From the NCBI GenBank assembly GCA_037367405.1, contig JAZKJV010007257.1, positions 124,001 through 188,000 of the forward strand: DNA of 64,000 nucleotides. Direction: 5' to 3'. The notes under the pieces are model-generated. The model saw only the letters and a list, made by a program, of their open reading frames with translations. It was not told the DNA's origin and did no database searches. Every line of letters begins with the position of its first letter. Position 1 is the stretch's first letter. Source of the stretch: Ottelia alismoides. Taxonomy: Eukaryota; Streptophyta; Magnoliopsida; Alismatales; Hydrocharitaceae. Position numbers and translations under genes: made by a program. This document shows, in pieces, positions 1 to 11,800 of the stretch.

Positions 1-566
1 GGGATTTGATGGTCTGAAATCACCCTATCAGGTGCAAAACCAGACCTCGGACGGTCTGTGAACGTGCGAAAAACACGTAAGAGAGAGACAGAGGGAAGGT
101 AGCGGTCAACTCACACCACAGGCAGCCCTGCAAGGGTCAAAGTGATCGAAGAATGACCTCGCGACGTTGATGGAGGGCTTCTTGAGGCGGTGAACACGAT
201 TGGAGGGCCTTGCAACACTGTGCATGACAATGGAAGTTGCAGGTGGCGGCTGGTGAAGCCGCTAGCAGTGCTGGAGGACTATGGGAGGACTGCGCGAGGC
301 GTGGTGCTCTGCTGAAGGTCGCTAGCTGTAGGCTGTGACGAGAGGAGATAGGGCGACGGGTGGGGGCTATGGTTTTGGGGGTGTCGAGGCTCCGGTCTAG
401 GATCGTCGCTCTTATACCATGTGTAGATAAAGTAATGACTTGCTTACATATAAGGTCATATAGCACTCATATAGTGACTAGAAACCCTTGAGGGCGAATT
501 ATATAATAGAAAGAAAAGAAATGAAAATATATAAGAATAGAAAAAAAACAAAGATAACTCGCAACA
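1..566 (-). mobile_element. 5' part of a minus-strand copia-like LTR element (continues past window start)
   Basis: Read on the minus strand, 566 to 420 is an LTR (begins TGTTGCGAG, ends in a CTACACA context). A primer-binding site beginning TGGTATAAGAG lies at about 400-419, followed by leader sequence running off the window start. The PBS and following bases (GCGACGATCCTAG) match those of the copia element at 27190-33531, so the two belong to one family. The 1-419 stretch is GC-rich and has a 109-codon minus-strand open frame at 137-466 that spans the LTR/leader boundary and resembles no known domain. I treat it as leader, not a gene. LTR ends are placed by eye and may be off by a few bases. 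Confidence 0.6.
420..566 (-). repeat. LTR (5' LTR of the minus-strand element)
   Basis: About 147 bp, AT-rich, ending immediately before the TGGTATAAGAG primer site when read on the minus strand. Its length matches the 145-bp LTR at 33387-33531 and the 142-bp LTRs of the copia element at 8402-12396. No second copy of this LTR is in the window. Confidence 0.55.
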
Positions 567-2032
567 GCTTTGTATAATGAGAATCTCAACATCATTCGAA
601 ACTATTCACGTCAGATTAAATGAGAATCTCAGTGTTGTACACTTATCTCTTGAAGAGATAAAAGTGTGACAAAACGAAGATATGCTAGAGGTTGGGGTCA
701 AATGAGATTAAGGAAGCACCCGACTAGTGATTGATAGACATTAGCCAGTCTGGATGTTTTTTTGCCTGTTCGCCCGTGCATAGAAGGTTAAGAATCAATA
801 AGTGCAGCATCGTCACCAATCAGGCGATTAGATGCACCTGTCATTGATCTATTGTAGAGAGGATATGGAGGTTGAGCGTGTAGTAGTTCTTGACGCAATG
901 GCTAAGTTTGCTGTATCGGAATATGTAGTAGAATTATTAAAAAGGATCTGCATCATTCACCTATAGTTTGTCGCGGATAGTTGCATGGTTTGAGTTGGTT
1001 CTGCTTGTTTAGGTTGGGTTTTATAGGCCATGTCATGAATAGAGTAGCCATTAATACCAATGGGTGATTTATTGACTTTAGGTGGTTGACCAAAGTTGGC
1101 CTGACAATGGTTTGATGGATGCTTGGTCTGCTAATGCTGCAAACAAAATTGGATAAGAGCATCCCTGACCTTGTCCTGGGTCAGATCCTCGTCATATGTC
1201 ATGTTGACTAAAACAATCCCGACCTCCATGCTCACTAAAGCAAAAAGTGTTGATTGTCAAGTTTTCTGTAAAAGGATTAAATTTGGAGGATTTGTATCAA
1301 GTTGCGTGTTGATTGTCAAGTTTTCTGTAAAAGGATTAAATTTTGTGGATTTGTATCAAGTTGCTTGAGTCGTGCAAAAATAACACACGAGGGTGGAACA
1401 ACACCTACTAATAGAAATATGATCTTTTACTATTATGATAACAGGAATTGAGGATAGATATGAACTTATAAGCCTGCCCTCAGCACACTCCTGAATCAAT
1501 TTGGGCCAACATGTCGGTTGAAAAACAGCTTTTTCCTTGGATAGGCCTATCACTGAGAGTAGTTTCCTATTGAGTTCCTGACTATATGTGCAGATAAAAA
1601 TCAATGAATTTGGATTTGTTTTTTGTTAAAAGAACATTTGAACAAGGTTCTCCCACATACCCTAGGGGTCTCTTTATAGAGAAGATTCACAGCAATTGAT
1701 TGTTCAAAGTTCAAACACTATGAGCTCCGCTTCATGATTTGATAAATATCGTTTTCCAAAGTATAACAATCATTATCAATTTTCTTGCGAGGATCTCACT
1801 TAAGGATATATAGTTATGATTGTCCACCAATAAACTCTTTGAGGGCACATGAAAAAAAGCATAGTTTCTCGAATCTTGTATATTTTAATTTGATTCCTTG
1901 AACAATGGCAGGAGAGGTAGAGATAAGCATCCTTACCTCAGAAAAGTTGTGAAAGAGGAGTCAACTATGTTGACGGGTTTAAGAAGACCGAGAGAGAAAG
2001 ATATTCAATCGAAGGAATGATACCTTACATAT
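567..2032. other. Intergenic or intronic sequence without a supported gene
   Basis: No exon-like, RNA-gene or transposon-protein signal was found on either strand. Short open frames here are chance frames in AT-rich DNA. The only structure seen is a 59-bp tandem duplication at 1247-1365. If the kinesin gene downstream is intact this stretch is intron; that is inference. Confidence 0.5.
1247..1365. repeat. Two-copy tandem duplication, period 59 bp
   Basis: The motif GTGTTGATTGTCAAGTTTTC begins at 1247 and again at 1306. The two units differ at only a few bases, most visibly GGAGG versus TGTGG in the middle. It codes for nothing recognisable. Confidence 0.85.
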
Positions 2033-2301
2033 TATTGGAGTACATTTGTTACGCGTCACTTATGTGATCTAGTCCAATATCTACCAGTGGTGGGATTTGA
2101 AGGGTCTATGGAGGCTATATAAGAAGCCCCATACCTCTTGTATCAAATGAGAAAGTTCAATGAACAAATCAACCCTTTGGGTTGTTCTCCTGTAGTTTCA
2201 TCCCTCTCCTCACGGAGTAGGGTTCCACATAAAATCACGGTGTTCCATAGTATTTTTATCCTTTATCTCTGATTCCGCTTCCACATTCATAGTTTCTAAC
2301 A
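2033..2301 (+). repeat. 5' LTR of element D
   Basis: 269 bp. It contains a TATA box at 2116-2122 within the family motif CTATATAAGAAGCCCC. Its 3' half (ACGGAGTAGGGTTCCAC and on) matches the LTRs of elements B, C and E. Confidence 0.75.
2116..2122 (+). promoter_or_regulatory. TATA box of the LTR family
   Basis: TATATAA lies within CTATATAAGAAGCCCC. The same block recurs at the equivalent place in element E (15839 and 17284 regions) and, on the minus strand, in C. It is the likely RNA polymerase II start signal of these elements. Confidence 0.6.
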
Positions 2302-2627
2302 TGGTGTCAGAGCAAGTTCGATTCTCGAGGTTTCCATGTTCTTTATTTTTGAGATTCAATTTTTATGTTATTTCCTTGAAGATTATTATGTTCGGAATTG
2401 TTCCGCATCCCGATGGCAGATCAGTCATCTTTTGATTCTAGGAGTCCTGGAACCCTAGTTCTGTTCGACGTTCTGAAAAATCTCGACCGACATTAGCATG
2501 ATCTCCAGATCCAGGGTACATATCTTTCCCAGATCCAATACAAGCAACGTATCCTTTCTTCCAGCCCTCGTCTCCTCGTCTTCGATTTGGAGTGGAACTC
2601 CAGGGGCTTAGTTGCCATACTCACCGT

Positions 2628-2835
2628 CATGGCCTCAAATTTCAGCGAAGTTTGAATCAAATTTCTGTTAAATATCGATATCCTGTCGAAATCGAAATTT
2701 GACTGAAATGGTCGAAATGACAGAAATATGAAGGTCCTAGTACAAAAAATAATCGAATTTTTGATCGAATTTCGACCGAAATTCCATTACGATCGGCCAC
2801 CGAAATGGTGACTGAAACCGACATTTAGGGCCTTG
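2628..2835 (-). mobile_element. Short hAT-like MITE, TTTCGGT subfamily
   Basis: 208 bp, starting CATGGCCTCAAATTTCAG and ending AAACCGACATTTAGGGCCTTG; these ends are imperfect inverted repeats. Flanking 8-mers CTCACCGT (2620-2627) and CTCACTGT (2836-2843) are a target-site duplication with one later change. The interior is a run of GAAATTTCG/TTTCGGT-type motifs with no open frame. Eight-bp duplications with short inverted ends fit the hAT superfamily. It lies inside LTR element D. Confidence 0.85.
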
Positions 2836-3096
2836 CTCACTGTTGCAACAACAGCAACGTTGCTCTCCTCTGATCGAGTAGAGCCGACACCCAGGCAATG
2901 CTGCTCCTCTCTTCTTCAATCAAGGCGGCGACAACACACATCTTGAATCCATGGATCTCGAGGCTCCCTCGACTCCCAGGTGCGGCATGCGATCTCTTTG
3001 CACCTCTAGATGAAGGCCTCCAGGCGGCGATGCTGCTCTCCTCCAAGCCCTAGTAGGGCCAATCTTCTCTCCAACAGCTTCAGTTACCCTAACAGC

Positions 3097-3313
3097 CATG
3101 GAAGGCCGTATTGATATCGATATCGTTCCGATATCGTATCGATACGATATTTCGACGATATGTTGACGATATATCGCCCATATCAACGTCCCTTTGTGAA
3201 GAAAATGCTTGAAAATCGGGATATATTGCCATATCGGTGCCCATATCGATCACATGTCGATATCGATATATCGACGATATATTGTCGATATATCGTCGAT
3301 ATTTCCTTCCATG
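3097..3313 (+). mobile_element. Short hAT-like MITE, ATATCG subfamily
   Basis: 217 bp from CATGGAAGG to CCTTCCATG, flanked by CTAACAGC (3089-3096) and CTAACATC (3314-3321), an 8-bp duplication with one mismatch. The interior is dominated by ATATCG/CGATAT repeats on both strands and can fold on itself. The ends are shared with the copy at 18987-19189. Non-coding; open frames crossing it are artefacts of the repeats. Confidence 0.87.
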
Positions 3314-4204
3314 CTAACATCCCTCCTTGGCGGTAGCCTCGATCGAAGCCCAACGATCCCTCTCCAGACAGTGGTGTCACCACCATCTCCCAGCATTCTT
3401 GCGTGGGCTGCGCACTCCAGCATATACTGCGTCTTTTTCCCCGACGCCACACCCGTCTCGGACCCCATCGCCTTTCGACGATCGACTCCTTCTCAAGCCA
3501 CCACTCCTCTCTTCAATTTCCAGCAGACAGTGGCGCTCGACCCCTCCTCCTTTCTGTTTTGGGTTCCACGAAGGGAATTCTAAATAGACGCCCTGTCATT
3601 TTTTTCTCATTAAAATTTTGTAAAAGCTCAAATGGGGCTGCAAACACGGTTAAAAAAAAGGACGGGAGATCTTAAAAAATAGAAGTGGAAAATGGGATTT
3701 CTCCTAAAAACAAAAAAAGAGGATCGTACAAAAAAGGTCGTACGGAAAAAAATGCAAAAAGAGGAGAAAAGCCGAAACAATGAACGGCTTATTTGAAAAA
3801 AAAAGATTTGATTTTTTGAAAAGAAAAGCCGACTACAAAAAGATGAGATTGACTTATGCATTTGTTCCTCTCCATCTTCTTGTCTTCTCCCAACTTGATC
3901 GATGTTTGTTATTCCGACCAGTATGGGAGAAAGAGAGAGTATTGTGTAGAGTTACATGTCATATTCATATTCTCCAGGCAAGATTTTCCAGACTCTACAG
4001 ATGTTTCGACTCGACTTTCACATTCCGAGTCTACAGTTCGATTCACACATGTATGCGACCATAGGTTCAATGGTCCCCATCATTTGAGTTTATAATGGAT
4101 AAGAAGAGGCGAAGATTATGATATGCTTTGGAAGGTGGATTTTCCAAACTTATGGCTTTGTGGACTGGTTTTTTATCTGAGCATCTTTCCATTGTCATGG
4201 CTTT

Positions 4205-4539
4205 TGTTAGAAAATACGAATGCAGACGCGTATTAGAAATAAAGATAAAGAATTAAGAAATAAAGATAAAGAAATATTGAATACTGGATTTTACGTGGAA
4301 CCCTACTCCCTAAGGAGCGGGATGAAACCATAGGAGAACGCCTCAAAAGGGCTGATACTCCATTACTTTTCTTATTTGAATACAATGGGTGTGGGGGTTT
4401 ATATATTGTCCCTACTGAGTCTCCACATCCCACAACTGGTAGATGTGGGACTGAACTCATGGATGTGGTAAATGGATCCTGGAGGGATCCATTTACACAT
4501 CTCCCACATAAGTGACGTACATAAACAAATACTCCAACA
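4205..4539 (-). repeat. LTR of element B (3' LTR in its own orientation)
   Basis: 335 bp. It is longer than its partner because of a local duplication of the AAATAAAGATAAAGAA stretch near 4236-4275. The plus-strand CTCCCCCTCAAG directly after it is the polypurine tract of the minus-strand element. Confidence 0.85.
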
Positions 4540-4918
4540 CTCCCCCTCAAGCTGGAGCATGCAATGCTTAGCTTGGAAAACAGAAAGAAATCTCAACTCA
4601 CAACGCATGACACTATATACAATATCAACTCAACGTATACAACTATCGGTTGCTGTTGAGGATATTGCTTCTCATGCTGTGCAGGTGAGGAGGACGATTG
4701 GGCTGGAGTGTGTGTCAAATTGAATCTCCACGTCGGAGAGTATGTGTTCTGTACTGCGCCTGTCAGAATCACTGCAACTGAAAATGAGTCTCTAGACTCT
4801 CTACACGTAGATCTCCGGCCTGACACAACATGTGGATAACTGCTCCATCTCTGAAAGGCCCAAAAAGAGCATCGCTAATTATCTCTACATAGATCTCTGA
4901 AGATGGATCTCTCTCATA

Positions 4919-5085
4919 GGGCCTGTTTGGTTGCTGGGTTGGACTGGGTTGGGTTGGGGTACCCCTGTGAATAGTAAAATGTTCCCCTGTGGAATAGTAA
5001 ACTGTGAGGAGGATTGTGAGGGTTGGAAGGGGGTACACGGTGTACCCCAACCCAACCCAGTACAACCCATCAACCAAACATGCCC
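4919..5085. mobile_element. Tourist-like (PIF/Harbinger) MITE
   Basis: 167 bp starting GGGCCTGTTTGGTTG and ending CAACCAAACATGCCC. The terminal inverted repeats extend about 45 bp through the GGGTTGGGTTGGGGTAC block. It is flanked on both sides by ATA, a 3-bp duplication as expected for the superfamily. It lies inside element B. Confidence 0.85.
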
Positions 5086-6139
5086 ATAGGGATCTCGAAG
5101 TAGGTTCTCTATCCATAGGAACCTCAGAAGGATCTCGTTCTGGAGTTCACGATCGCTTGAGAATTGGAGTCCGAAGAAGTCTTCCCGTCGGAGAGCTGGT
5201 CTCTCCCATCTGGCACCAAGAATGGTACTCTACTCTGGAGTCCCTATGAAACCACTTGAAAATCCTAGCCCACATGGCATAGGAAATGGATCTCTACTCA
5301 GGAGTCCTATGGAACACATGAAAACCCTGTTTGAAATATAACAGATGGGGACCGTGCAAAAGATGACAACCATGTACCCATCGAAAAGACCGCATACATG
5401 TGCGTGTGTGAACTAAAGACTCGGAAACGTCTAACATCGAGTCTGAAAAACTGTAGAGTCTGAAATCTGGCTGGCCTCTGGAATCTTAATCTGGAATCTG
5501 GATAATCTAACAATCTGACCTGTGATACACAATATCTCCCCCTTTCTCCCTTGTCGGAAAATGACATCGACAAAGTTGGGAGAAGACCAAATTAGCAGTC
5601 GTATTTTTTTCTGTCTTTTTTCAATCAATTTTTATTGGGATATTTACCCAGCGGACCCTGAAATCTTTCGAAATTACCTCTACGACCTTTGAAACATCGT
5701 AATTCCTCCCACGACCCCCGTAATCTTGCTAACCCTTACCCAATAAACCCCTGTGGTTAACCCCCATCCATTTACCCGTTAAAACTAACCAGATTCCGTT
5801 AAATTCTTTTATCTTATGCCTATTTTATTTGTCGAATTTACCTTCACTGCCACTCCCTCTACCCTCCTCCTTTTCCCCAACACCCAACACCTCCTCCCTC
5901 CATGGCCCTCCTCCCCGACCTCCGCCTCCTCCTCGTCCTCGTTCCCGACTCTGCCCTCACCCTCGGCACCCCCTCGTACAGCAGCGGGTTGCCCACCACC
6001 GCGGTCTGCTCCTCCACCGTCATCATTGGGAACCCATACCCGTCGTGGAGCCCCTTCCTCCTTGCCGACTCCAGCAGCAGCGGGTTGATGGAGCCCCAGG
6101 CGTCGCCCCTCCCAAGCTCCACAGCAAATCCAAACTCTT

Positions 6140-6420
6140 CAGGAGAAGGATATTTCTCCCGGACAAAGACGCTTGACTGTGTTCTTCGATAGAACTCAAA
6201 TCCAAACTCTCGGGCGGCAACAAGAAAAGTCCCTTCATCTGGCGATTCTGCTTCATAGCTATAGCTGCCAGTTTCTTCATTGAGCTCAGGAATAGCAGTA
6301 TGGCAGATTGCAAGTATCCGAAAGAACATTAGAATATTATCTCTACATGGCTCCTTCAACCAGTTACCTCCCATGAGACGATCATCTTCAAAGCTAAAAC
6401 CTTTTATTGTGGGCTTCTGC
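6140..6420 (-). pseudogene. Captured fragment of a phospholipid-transporting P4-ATPase (ALA type)
   Basis: On the minus strand the frame reads KPTIKGFSFEDDRL, then GNWLKEP, ILAICHTAIPEL, YEAESPDEGTF and REFGFEFYRRTQSSV. This matches the nucleotide-binding-domain region of plant aminophospholipid flippases (ALA family), which move lipids across membranes. Only about 95 of roughly 1,100-1,200 residues are present; membrane segments and the DKTGT phosphorylation site are absent, so it cannot be a pump. The AAG just before the match follows TTGCAG, which looks like an exon start with retained intron upstream, so capture was probably of genomic DNA. The surrounding frame is open for 325 codons (5859-6836), so a chimeric peptide is possible but unsupported. 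Confidence 0.85.
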
Positions 6421-6559
6421 AAGGAATCAATCATGCAAGTGATTCCACTTTCCAACTCAACTACTGGATAATCACAACTCTCTGAGATACCCTTCCAAGG
6501 ATCATGTGCTGCGCTTCCCCTCCCAGGAGTGCTAGAATACTCAGAAGCCATCTGCTTCG

Positions 6560-6905
6560 CTGCCGCCGGCGCACGCCGCCCCTCCCAAGCTCCAGGCCAT
6601 GGAGCCCCCAGGCGCCCCCCTCCCCTCCCCCCCCCCGCCGGCGCGCGCCGCCCCTCCCAAGCTCCAGGCCATGGAGCCCCCAGGCGCCCCCCTCCCCCCT
6701 CGCCCACGCGCGCCGCCCCCACCAAATCTCCCGGCGATGGACCCCCACCCCCTCCCTCCTCTCGGGCTGCCCCTCCCAAGCTCCCAGCGTGCCACCCCTC
6801 CCCTCCCCCCCCGCCGGCGCGCGCCGCCCCTCCCAACCTCCCAGCGATGGAGCCCCCCGCCCCCCCCCCCCCCCCCCCCGCCCCCCGCGCCGCCCCTCCC
6901 AGCGA
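6560..6905. repeat. C-rich tandem repeats inside the Pack-MULE
   Basis: A unit of about 65 bp containing CCCCTCCCAAGCTCCAGGCC and ATGGAGCCCCCAGGCGCCCC occurs at about 6571 and 6636. Diverged copies follow to 6905 with long C runs (about 6855-6880). It produces long proline-, glycine- and alanine-rich open frames in every frame; these are composition artefacts. Confidence 0.8.
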
Positions 6906-7145
6906 TGGCCTCCCACAGGATTTTTTTCTATTTTTTTATTTTAGTTAATCCTAACCGTTCGATTGTAAATTGGTTAGATTAACTCACGACTAACCCAAGT
7001 ACCTGACTCAAACGTAGTTAAAATTGACGGGAGGGTCTGTAGGGTAAGACGGAGCAAGATTACGGGGTCGTGGGAGGAATTACGATGTTTCAAAGGTCGT
7101 AGAGGTAATTTCGAAAGATTTCAGGGTCCGCTGGGTAAATATCCC

Positions 7146-8396
7146 TTTTTTATTCATTTTTCTGGTTATTTCATTCCTTATTTTAGCTGTCACTCTTTTT
7201 TTATTAAGCCGTTAACTTTTTTTACGACTTTCTCTTTTTTTGCAGCATTTTTTTCAAAAAATCTGCCAAATTGGCCAAAATAACAACCTCGTCTTTTTTT
7301 GATTGGCCCAACTCTGGCTCAAATAAAGCGGCCATCTCCTTTTTTTATGGCTCACTTGGGCTCTCTCCTATCCCTTTTTTCTTTGAACTTTCGGCCTAAT
7401 ACAAAGCATGCCTTACAATAACTCAGTGTCTTTGTTTCTTTTTTTTAAACCGCCCCTAGAGAAACGAGGGGGGGGGGATATTAGGGTTCCCACGACGGGT
7501 TCCCAGTTGCTGGAGATAAAGGCATCGCAACCTGGATTCGTTGGGCGCTGATCTGCGATAGGGCTCTTCCGACTACGCATTGGGAGATCATCTAGTGGGG
7601 GAGCAGCATTGCCTGCGAGGTCTCGCTGCCGAACTGGGAGGTACGACTATCGTCGCCGTTTGCTGCATAAGAGATATAGATGGAGGATGGCGACATCACC
7701 GCCTGCTGTGGATAACACTTGGGTTGCTACTTGGGACCTGATGAAGGACAGGGCGGCAGGAGGTGCATGCCTGGATCTGAAGGGGCGGTGCCTGGAGGGG
7801 GCGGCCAAGCATCAATCTGTACAAGGGTTGCGTGCCTTGGTGGGTGCCGCCTGGGAGGAGGAAGGTTCATCCTTGAGCTCTGGTGGCTGTGATGGGGTCT
7901 CGTTAGAGATTTGGAGGTCGCAAGAAGGAAGATGGCGGCCGCCTGGAGCTTGGCGATAGCGATGGATAAAGAACATGGGTCGGGGCTAGGAAGGTGTGGC
8001 TGCAGCCGCCTAGAGAAGAGCTGGATAGGGAGGTGAGTTTGTCGCATGTGTTGCCACCATCGCCGTGTTTGAGTGCCACACGGAAGGGGCTCCGCCTGGG
8101 AGGGGAAGCCGCGGTAGCCTCCGGCTTGACTTGCAACTCAAGGAAGATGTGCGACACTGCCCGAAGGGCTCCTGAACTGTACCGCATGAGCACTGCCTGT
8201 GCACAATGCTTGCTGATGAGGGAGATGTTGCTGTTGTCGAGATCGAACAACTCGGCCATCACCGTATTGAATTAGGGTTTCAAAGGACACCTTAGAATAT
8301 AGGTCTTAAACTTTAACAAATCACATCTTCATAGAATTAAATCTCAAAACAGAAAAAAATTTTCAAGAATAAATCCTTGTGAATTGAACCCGCTCT
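7146..8396 (-). other. Internal region of element B: T-run block and GC-rich leader
   Basis: 7146-7450 is a series of short T runs separated by 8-20 bases. 7480-8260 is GC-rich with a 119-codon minus-strand frame (7903-8262) that I cannot assign. The plus-strand GATAC at 8397-8401 is the inner part of B's primer site. Comparable T-run and GC-rich blocks sit in element C (19620-20450). Confidence 0.5.
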
Positions 8397-8401
8397 GATA
8401 C

Positions 8402-8543
8402 TGTTGAGTTTATTGTACATCTTTGGTGTTATTCTTTATTTTATTTCCTTTATGTACCTCTCGTGATATTTACCCAAGGTTTTTCTCCTATATAATAGAG
8501 CCCTGGGTCTCATGAATAAACAAGTTATTTTATTTTTCCAATA
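8402..8543 (+). repeat. 5' LTR of copia A
   Basis: 142 bp, short for copia. It ends CCAATA, one change from the CCAACA of the 3' LTR, and is followed directly by the primer-binding site. Confidence 0.92.
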
Positions 8544-8899
8544 TGGTATCAGAGTAACGGTCCTAGACATGGGTTCTGCATCCCACCCTAACCTCCCCTC
8601 CCCGCGCGCCCTAGTCATTCTGAGGAGACATGCTGTCAGAAGCATGGGTATCCAGCTTTCGCCCGAGTTGCGGAGCAGATCGGGCCACAATCCTGGCATT
8701 TTGAGGAGACATGCTATCTGATGCATGGGTATCCGGCCTCCGCTCGAGTTGCAGAGCAGACAAAGCCTACTTCTATACCTGCTTTGACTCATGATGTAGG
8801 CTTTGATGATATTGTTTCTGGATTGCGAGAGATGATGACTACTACTACTTAGCCCGCAGGTTCTTCAGATGTCGCACATAGTAATAGAGCTTCTTCGAG

Positions 8900-11800
8900 C
8901 TTGTCAGGTATTGCTTATGCCCTTACCAGTAGTAGCACTTCAGATTTTTCTGACTGGATCATGGACTCTGTAGCATCTCATCATATGTGTGGCGGTCGAG
9001 CACAATTTGCTTCTTACAGGTCTATACCTCTGGGTAGATCAGTGATGATTGATAATGGGGTTCATCTACCCATTATTGGACATGGGGAGATTGTTCTAGC
9101 TCCTTCGATGCGTTTGCAAAATGTCTTACATTCATCAACATTTCAGATGAATCTTTTGTCTATTAGTCATATTACAAAAGATTTACATTGTCATGGCATA
9201 TTTGATCCTTTTTCTTTTGTATTTCAGGGCGTACTCACGGTCAGGTTGATTGGATGTGGTTGTGAGCAAAGGGGACTTTATACTTGCTCAGACTCCTTGT
9301 GCAGGGACCATGGTTTCAAATTTTGCGAAATTTCGACGAAATTTCGATTTTGACAAGGAACCGAAATCTCGAGCAAAATGGCGATATGAGGGCAGTTTTT
9401 GGTCATTTCTTCACAAATGGCGGTCGATATGGTCGAAATTTCGTCAAAATTTTGACGAAGTATCGTAGCGAGTGGGTATCGATACGATATCCGAAATCGA
9501 TATTTAAACCCTTGTCAGGGACTGCTACTATCCCGTCTGGATATGTTTCCCGTTTCTTTGGCATCTTCGCTTTGGATACCTTCCTCTGCAGAAGCTGTGT
9601 CATCTGTCATGTCTTCCTGCAGATCTCTACTCGTACTAACTTTGAGTGTGAGGCGTATTAGCTTGGGAAGCACCGTCGTTCCTCTTTTCCGAGTCATCAG
9701 AGCCGTCACAATAGTCAGGTGTTTTGAGTTGGTTCATTTTGATATCTGGGGTCCTAGTCGTGTTCCAGATCATCATAGACATAGGTTTTATATGGTCACT
9801 GTAGATGATTTTTCTAGATTATCTGAAGAATAAGTCTGAAGCTAGTCCTGTTATCAAATCTTTCCTATTGAGATTTAAAACATTTTTTCTGCTAATGTAA
9901 AATTTATTCGCACTGACAATGCCTTGGAGTTTTCTACTTTACAGTTATCAGACTTTCTCGGTTCTATTGGTATTGCTTATCAAACTTCGTGTGCTTATAC
10001 TTCACAACAGAACAGTATTGCTGAACGCAAACACCATCATCTTTTAGATGTCACAAGGCCTCTTTTGAATTAAAGTCGAGCTCCTCATTCTTTCTGGGAT
10101 GATGCAGTTCTTACCGTTGTTACTTGGTGAACCGCATGCTGTCTATTATGCTTGAAGAAAAAGTCCCTTTCTTGATTATGTTTCCCTATAAGGACTTATT
10201 CTTACTTACCCCCAGAGTCTTTGGATCTGTGGCTTTTGTCGACAATTTTACTCCCGGTCGTGACAAGGTCTCTCCTAGAGCTGTCAAATGTGTGTTCATT
10301 GGCTATTCTTCTACCCAAAAAGGATATAGATGTTTTGACCTGGTTGGGAGAAAATATTATGTGAGTGCTGATGTCGCATTTTTTGAGTCTATTATGTATT
10401 TTTCTCCTACAGTGACAGGTTGTTTATGCTGACTCTGGTAAGGATATCTTCGTTCTTCCACCTTCGATATCTCCACCAACAAGCCCTCATGTTGAGTCTC
10501 AGTCATCTCCTCCTCCTCTACCGCCCTCCATCTCCGTGTACCATGACTCAATTCCTACGTCGATTTTACATTCGCAGGTCCTTTACTCGCCCCTCTGCTC
10601 CTGCTCCTTCCCAGTCATTCAGCACGCCACACGTATGTAGTGAACACAATGTTTCTACTGATGGCTAGTGCTATGCTTGATCCACATGATACTACACGAG
10701 AGGCACTGGTAGTAGAGAACAAAGAGACTGATAACCTCGATGTACCTATTGCCGTGAGGAAGCCCCGTCACAACTATGCTACGTATCCTCTAGCTATGCA
10801 TGTTTCCTTGGACCATCTTTCATAGGAATACATGAATTTTGTTATGGGCCTCTTAGCTATTACTATACTACAAACGTATCAGGAGGCCATACATGATAGC
10901 AATTAGCGACTTCCCATGGAAGAGGAGATGACTGCTTTGTAGTCTCATGGTACCTGGAGTGTTGTTTACCTTCTCTCCAGTAGACAGACACTCAACATTA
11001 CACATTCTCTTATCAGTTGTTTCACGAGACTGGTCTCTTTACTAACTTGATGTGAAGAATGCATTTCTTTATGGAGATCTACAGAAGGAGGTTTATATGC
11101 AGCATCCATCAGGGTTTACTGTTGAGGGGGAGTCTCAGAAAGTGTGTAGGCTCCACAAGGTGATCTACAACCTAAAACAGAGTCCCAGAGCTTGGTACTA
11201 GAAGCTTTTAGAATTGATAGAGCATCAACGGTTTGCTCGGTCCATTGCGGATCACTCACTTTTTGTCCAGAGTACACAGAGAGGTACTGTTGCTATTCTC
11301 GTTTATGTTGATGATATTATTGTGACAGATGATGATGAGCAGGGCATTTAAGTGGCCAAGGAGTTCCTAGGTTAGCATTTTGTGACCAAAGACCTTGGTA
11401 ATCTTCGATACTTCCTTGGATTAGAGTTCGCTAGGAACCCACGTGGTTTTGTGATGACCCAGAGAAAGTTTGTTACTGATCTTCTTCTAGAGATAGGGTG
11501 CAAACCTGCTACTACTCCTATGGATCCAAGTATGAGATTATATAATCATGATACCAAGGAGGTAGATCAGAGGAGATACAAAGAGCTGGTTGGGAAACTT
11601 CTATGTGCTACCATCACCATGCTAGATATATCCTTTACCTTAAGCAATGTGAGCCAGTTCATGGAACTCCCTAGGAAGGTTCATATGGATGCTGTCTATA
11701 TGATTTTGAGATATTTGAAGTCTTCACTAGGAAATGGTCTTATATTCAACAGAAGCACTTCTCTTGATGTAACAACATGTGCAGAGGCAGATTATGCAGG

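Larger units (their letters stand above)
2033..4090 (+). mobile_element. LTR element D (plus), 5' LTR plus internal region, 3' end missing
   Basis: The 5' LTR is 2033-2301 (TATTGGAGTAC to TTTCTAACA). It is followed at once by a copia-type primer site, TGGTGTCAGAGC, at 2302-2313. The leader begins a short gag-like frame (ATGGCAGATCAGTC at about 2413) that is soon closed. Downstream are a pyrimidine-rich stretch and an A-run-rich stretch at 3600-3860, but no protease, integrase or reverse transcriptase. Two MITEs interrupt it. LTR and internal sequence match elements B, C and E, forming one non-coding family. The 3' boundary is approximate; no 3' LTR was found before element B at 4205. Confidence 0.6.
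5637..7145. mobile_element. Pack-MULE carrying a P4-ATPase gene fragment
   Basis: Terminal inverted repeats of about 100 bp (5637-5738 and 7044-7145), beginning GGGATATTTACCCAGCGGAC, differ by about one base. This suggests a fairly recent insertion. Flanks are ATTTTTATT and TTTTTTATT, a 9-bp Mutator-type duplication with one mismatch in T-rich DNA. The 1.3-kb core is GC-rich and holds a fragment of a phospholipid-flippase gene on the minus strand plus C-rich tandem repeats. No transposase is present, so it is non-autonomous. It is inserted in element B. Confidence 0.88.

Noticed and set aside
3183..3675. Several overlapping frames rich in Ile-Ser-Asp-Arg-Tyr
   Set aside because: Direct products of the ATATCG repeat array and the pyrimidine-rich LTR interior.
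6504..6982. Long proline/alanine- and glycine/arginine-rich open frames on both strands
   Set aside because: They arise from C-rich tandem repeats in the Pack-MULE; all six frames are open and none has a domain.
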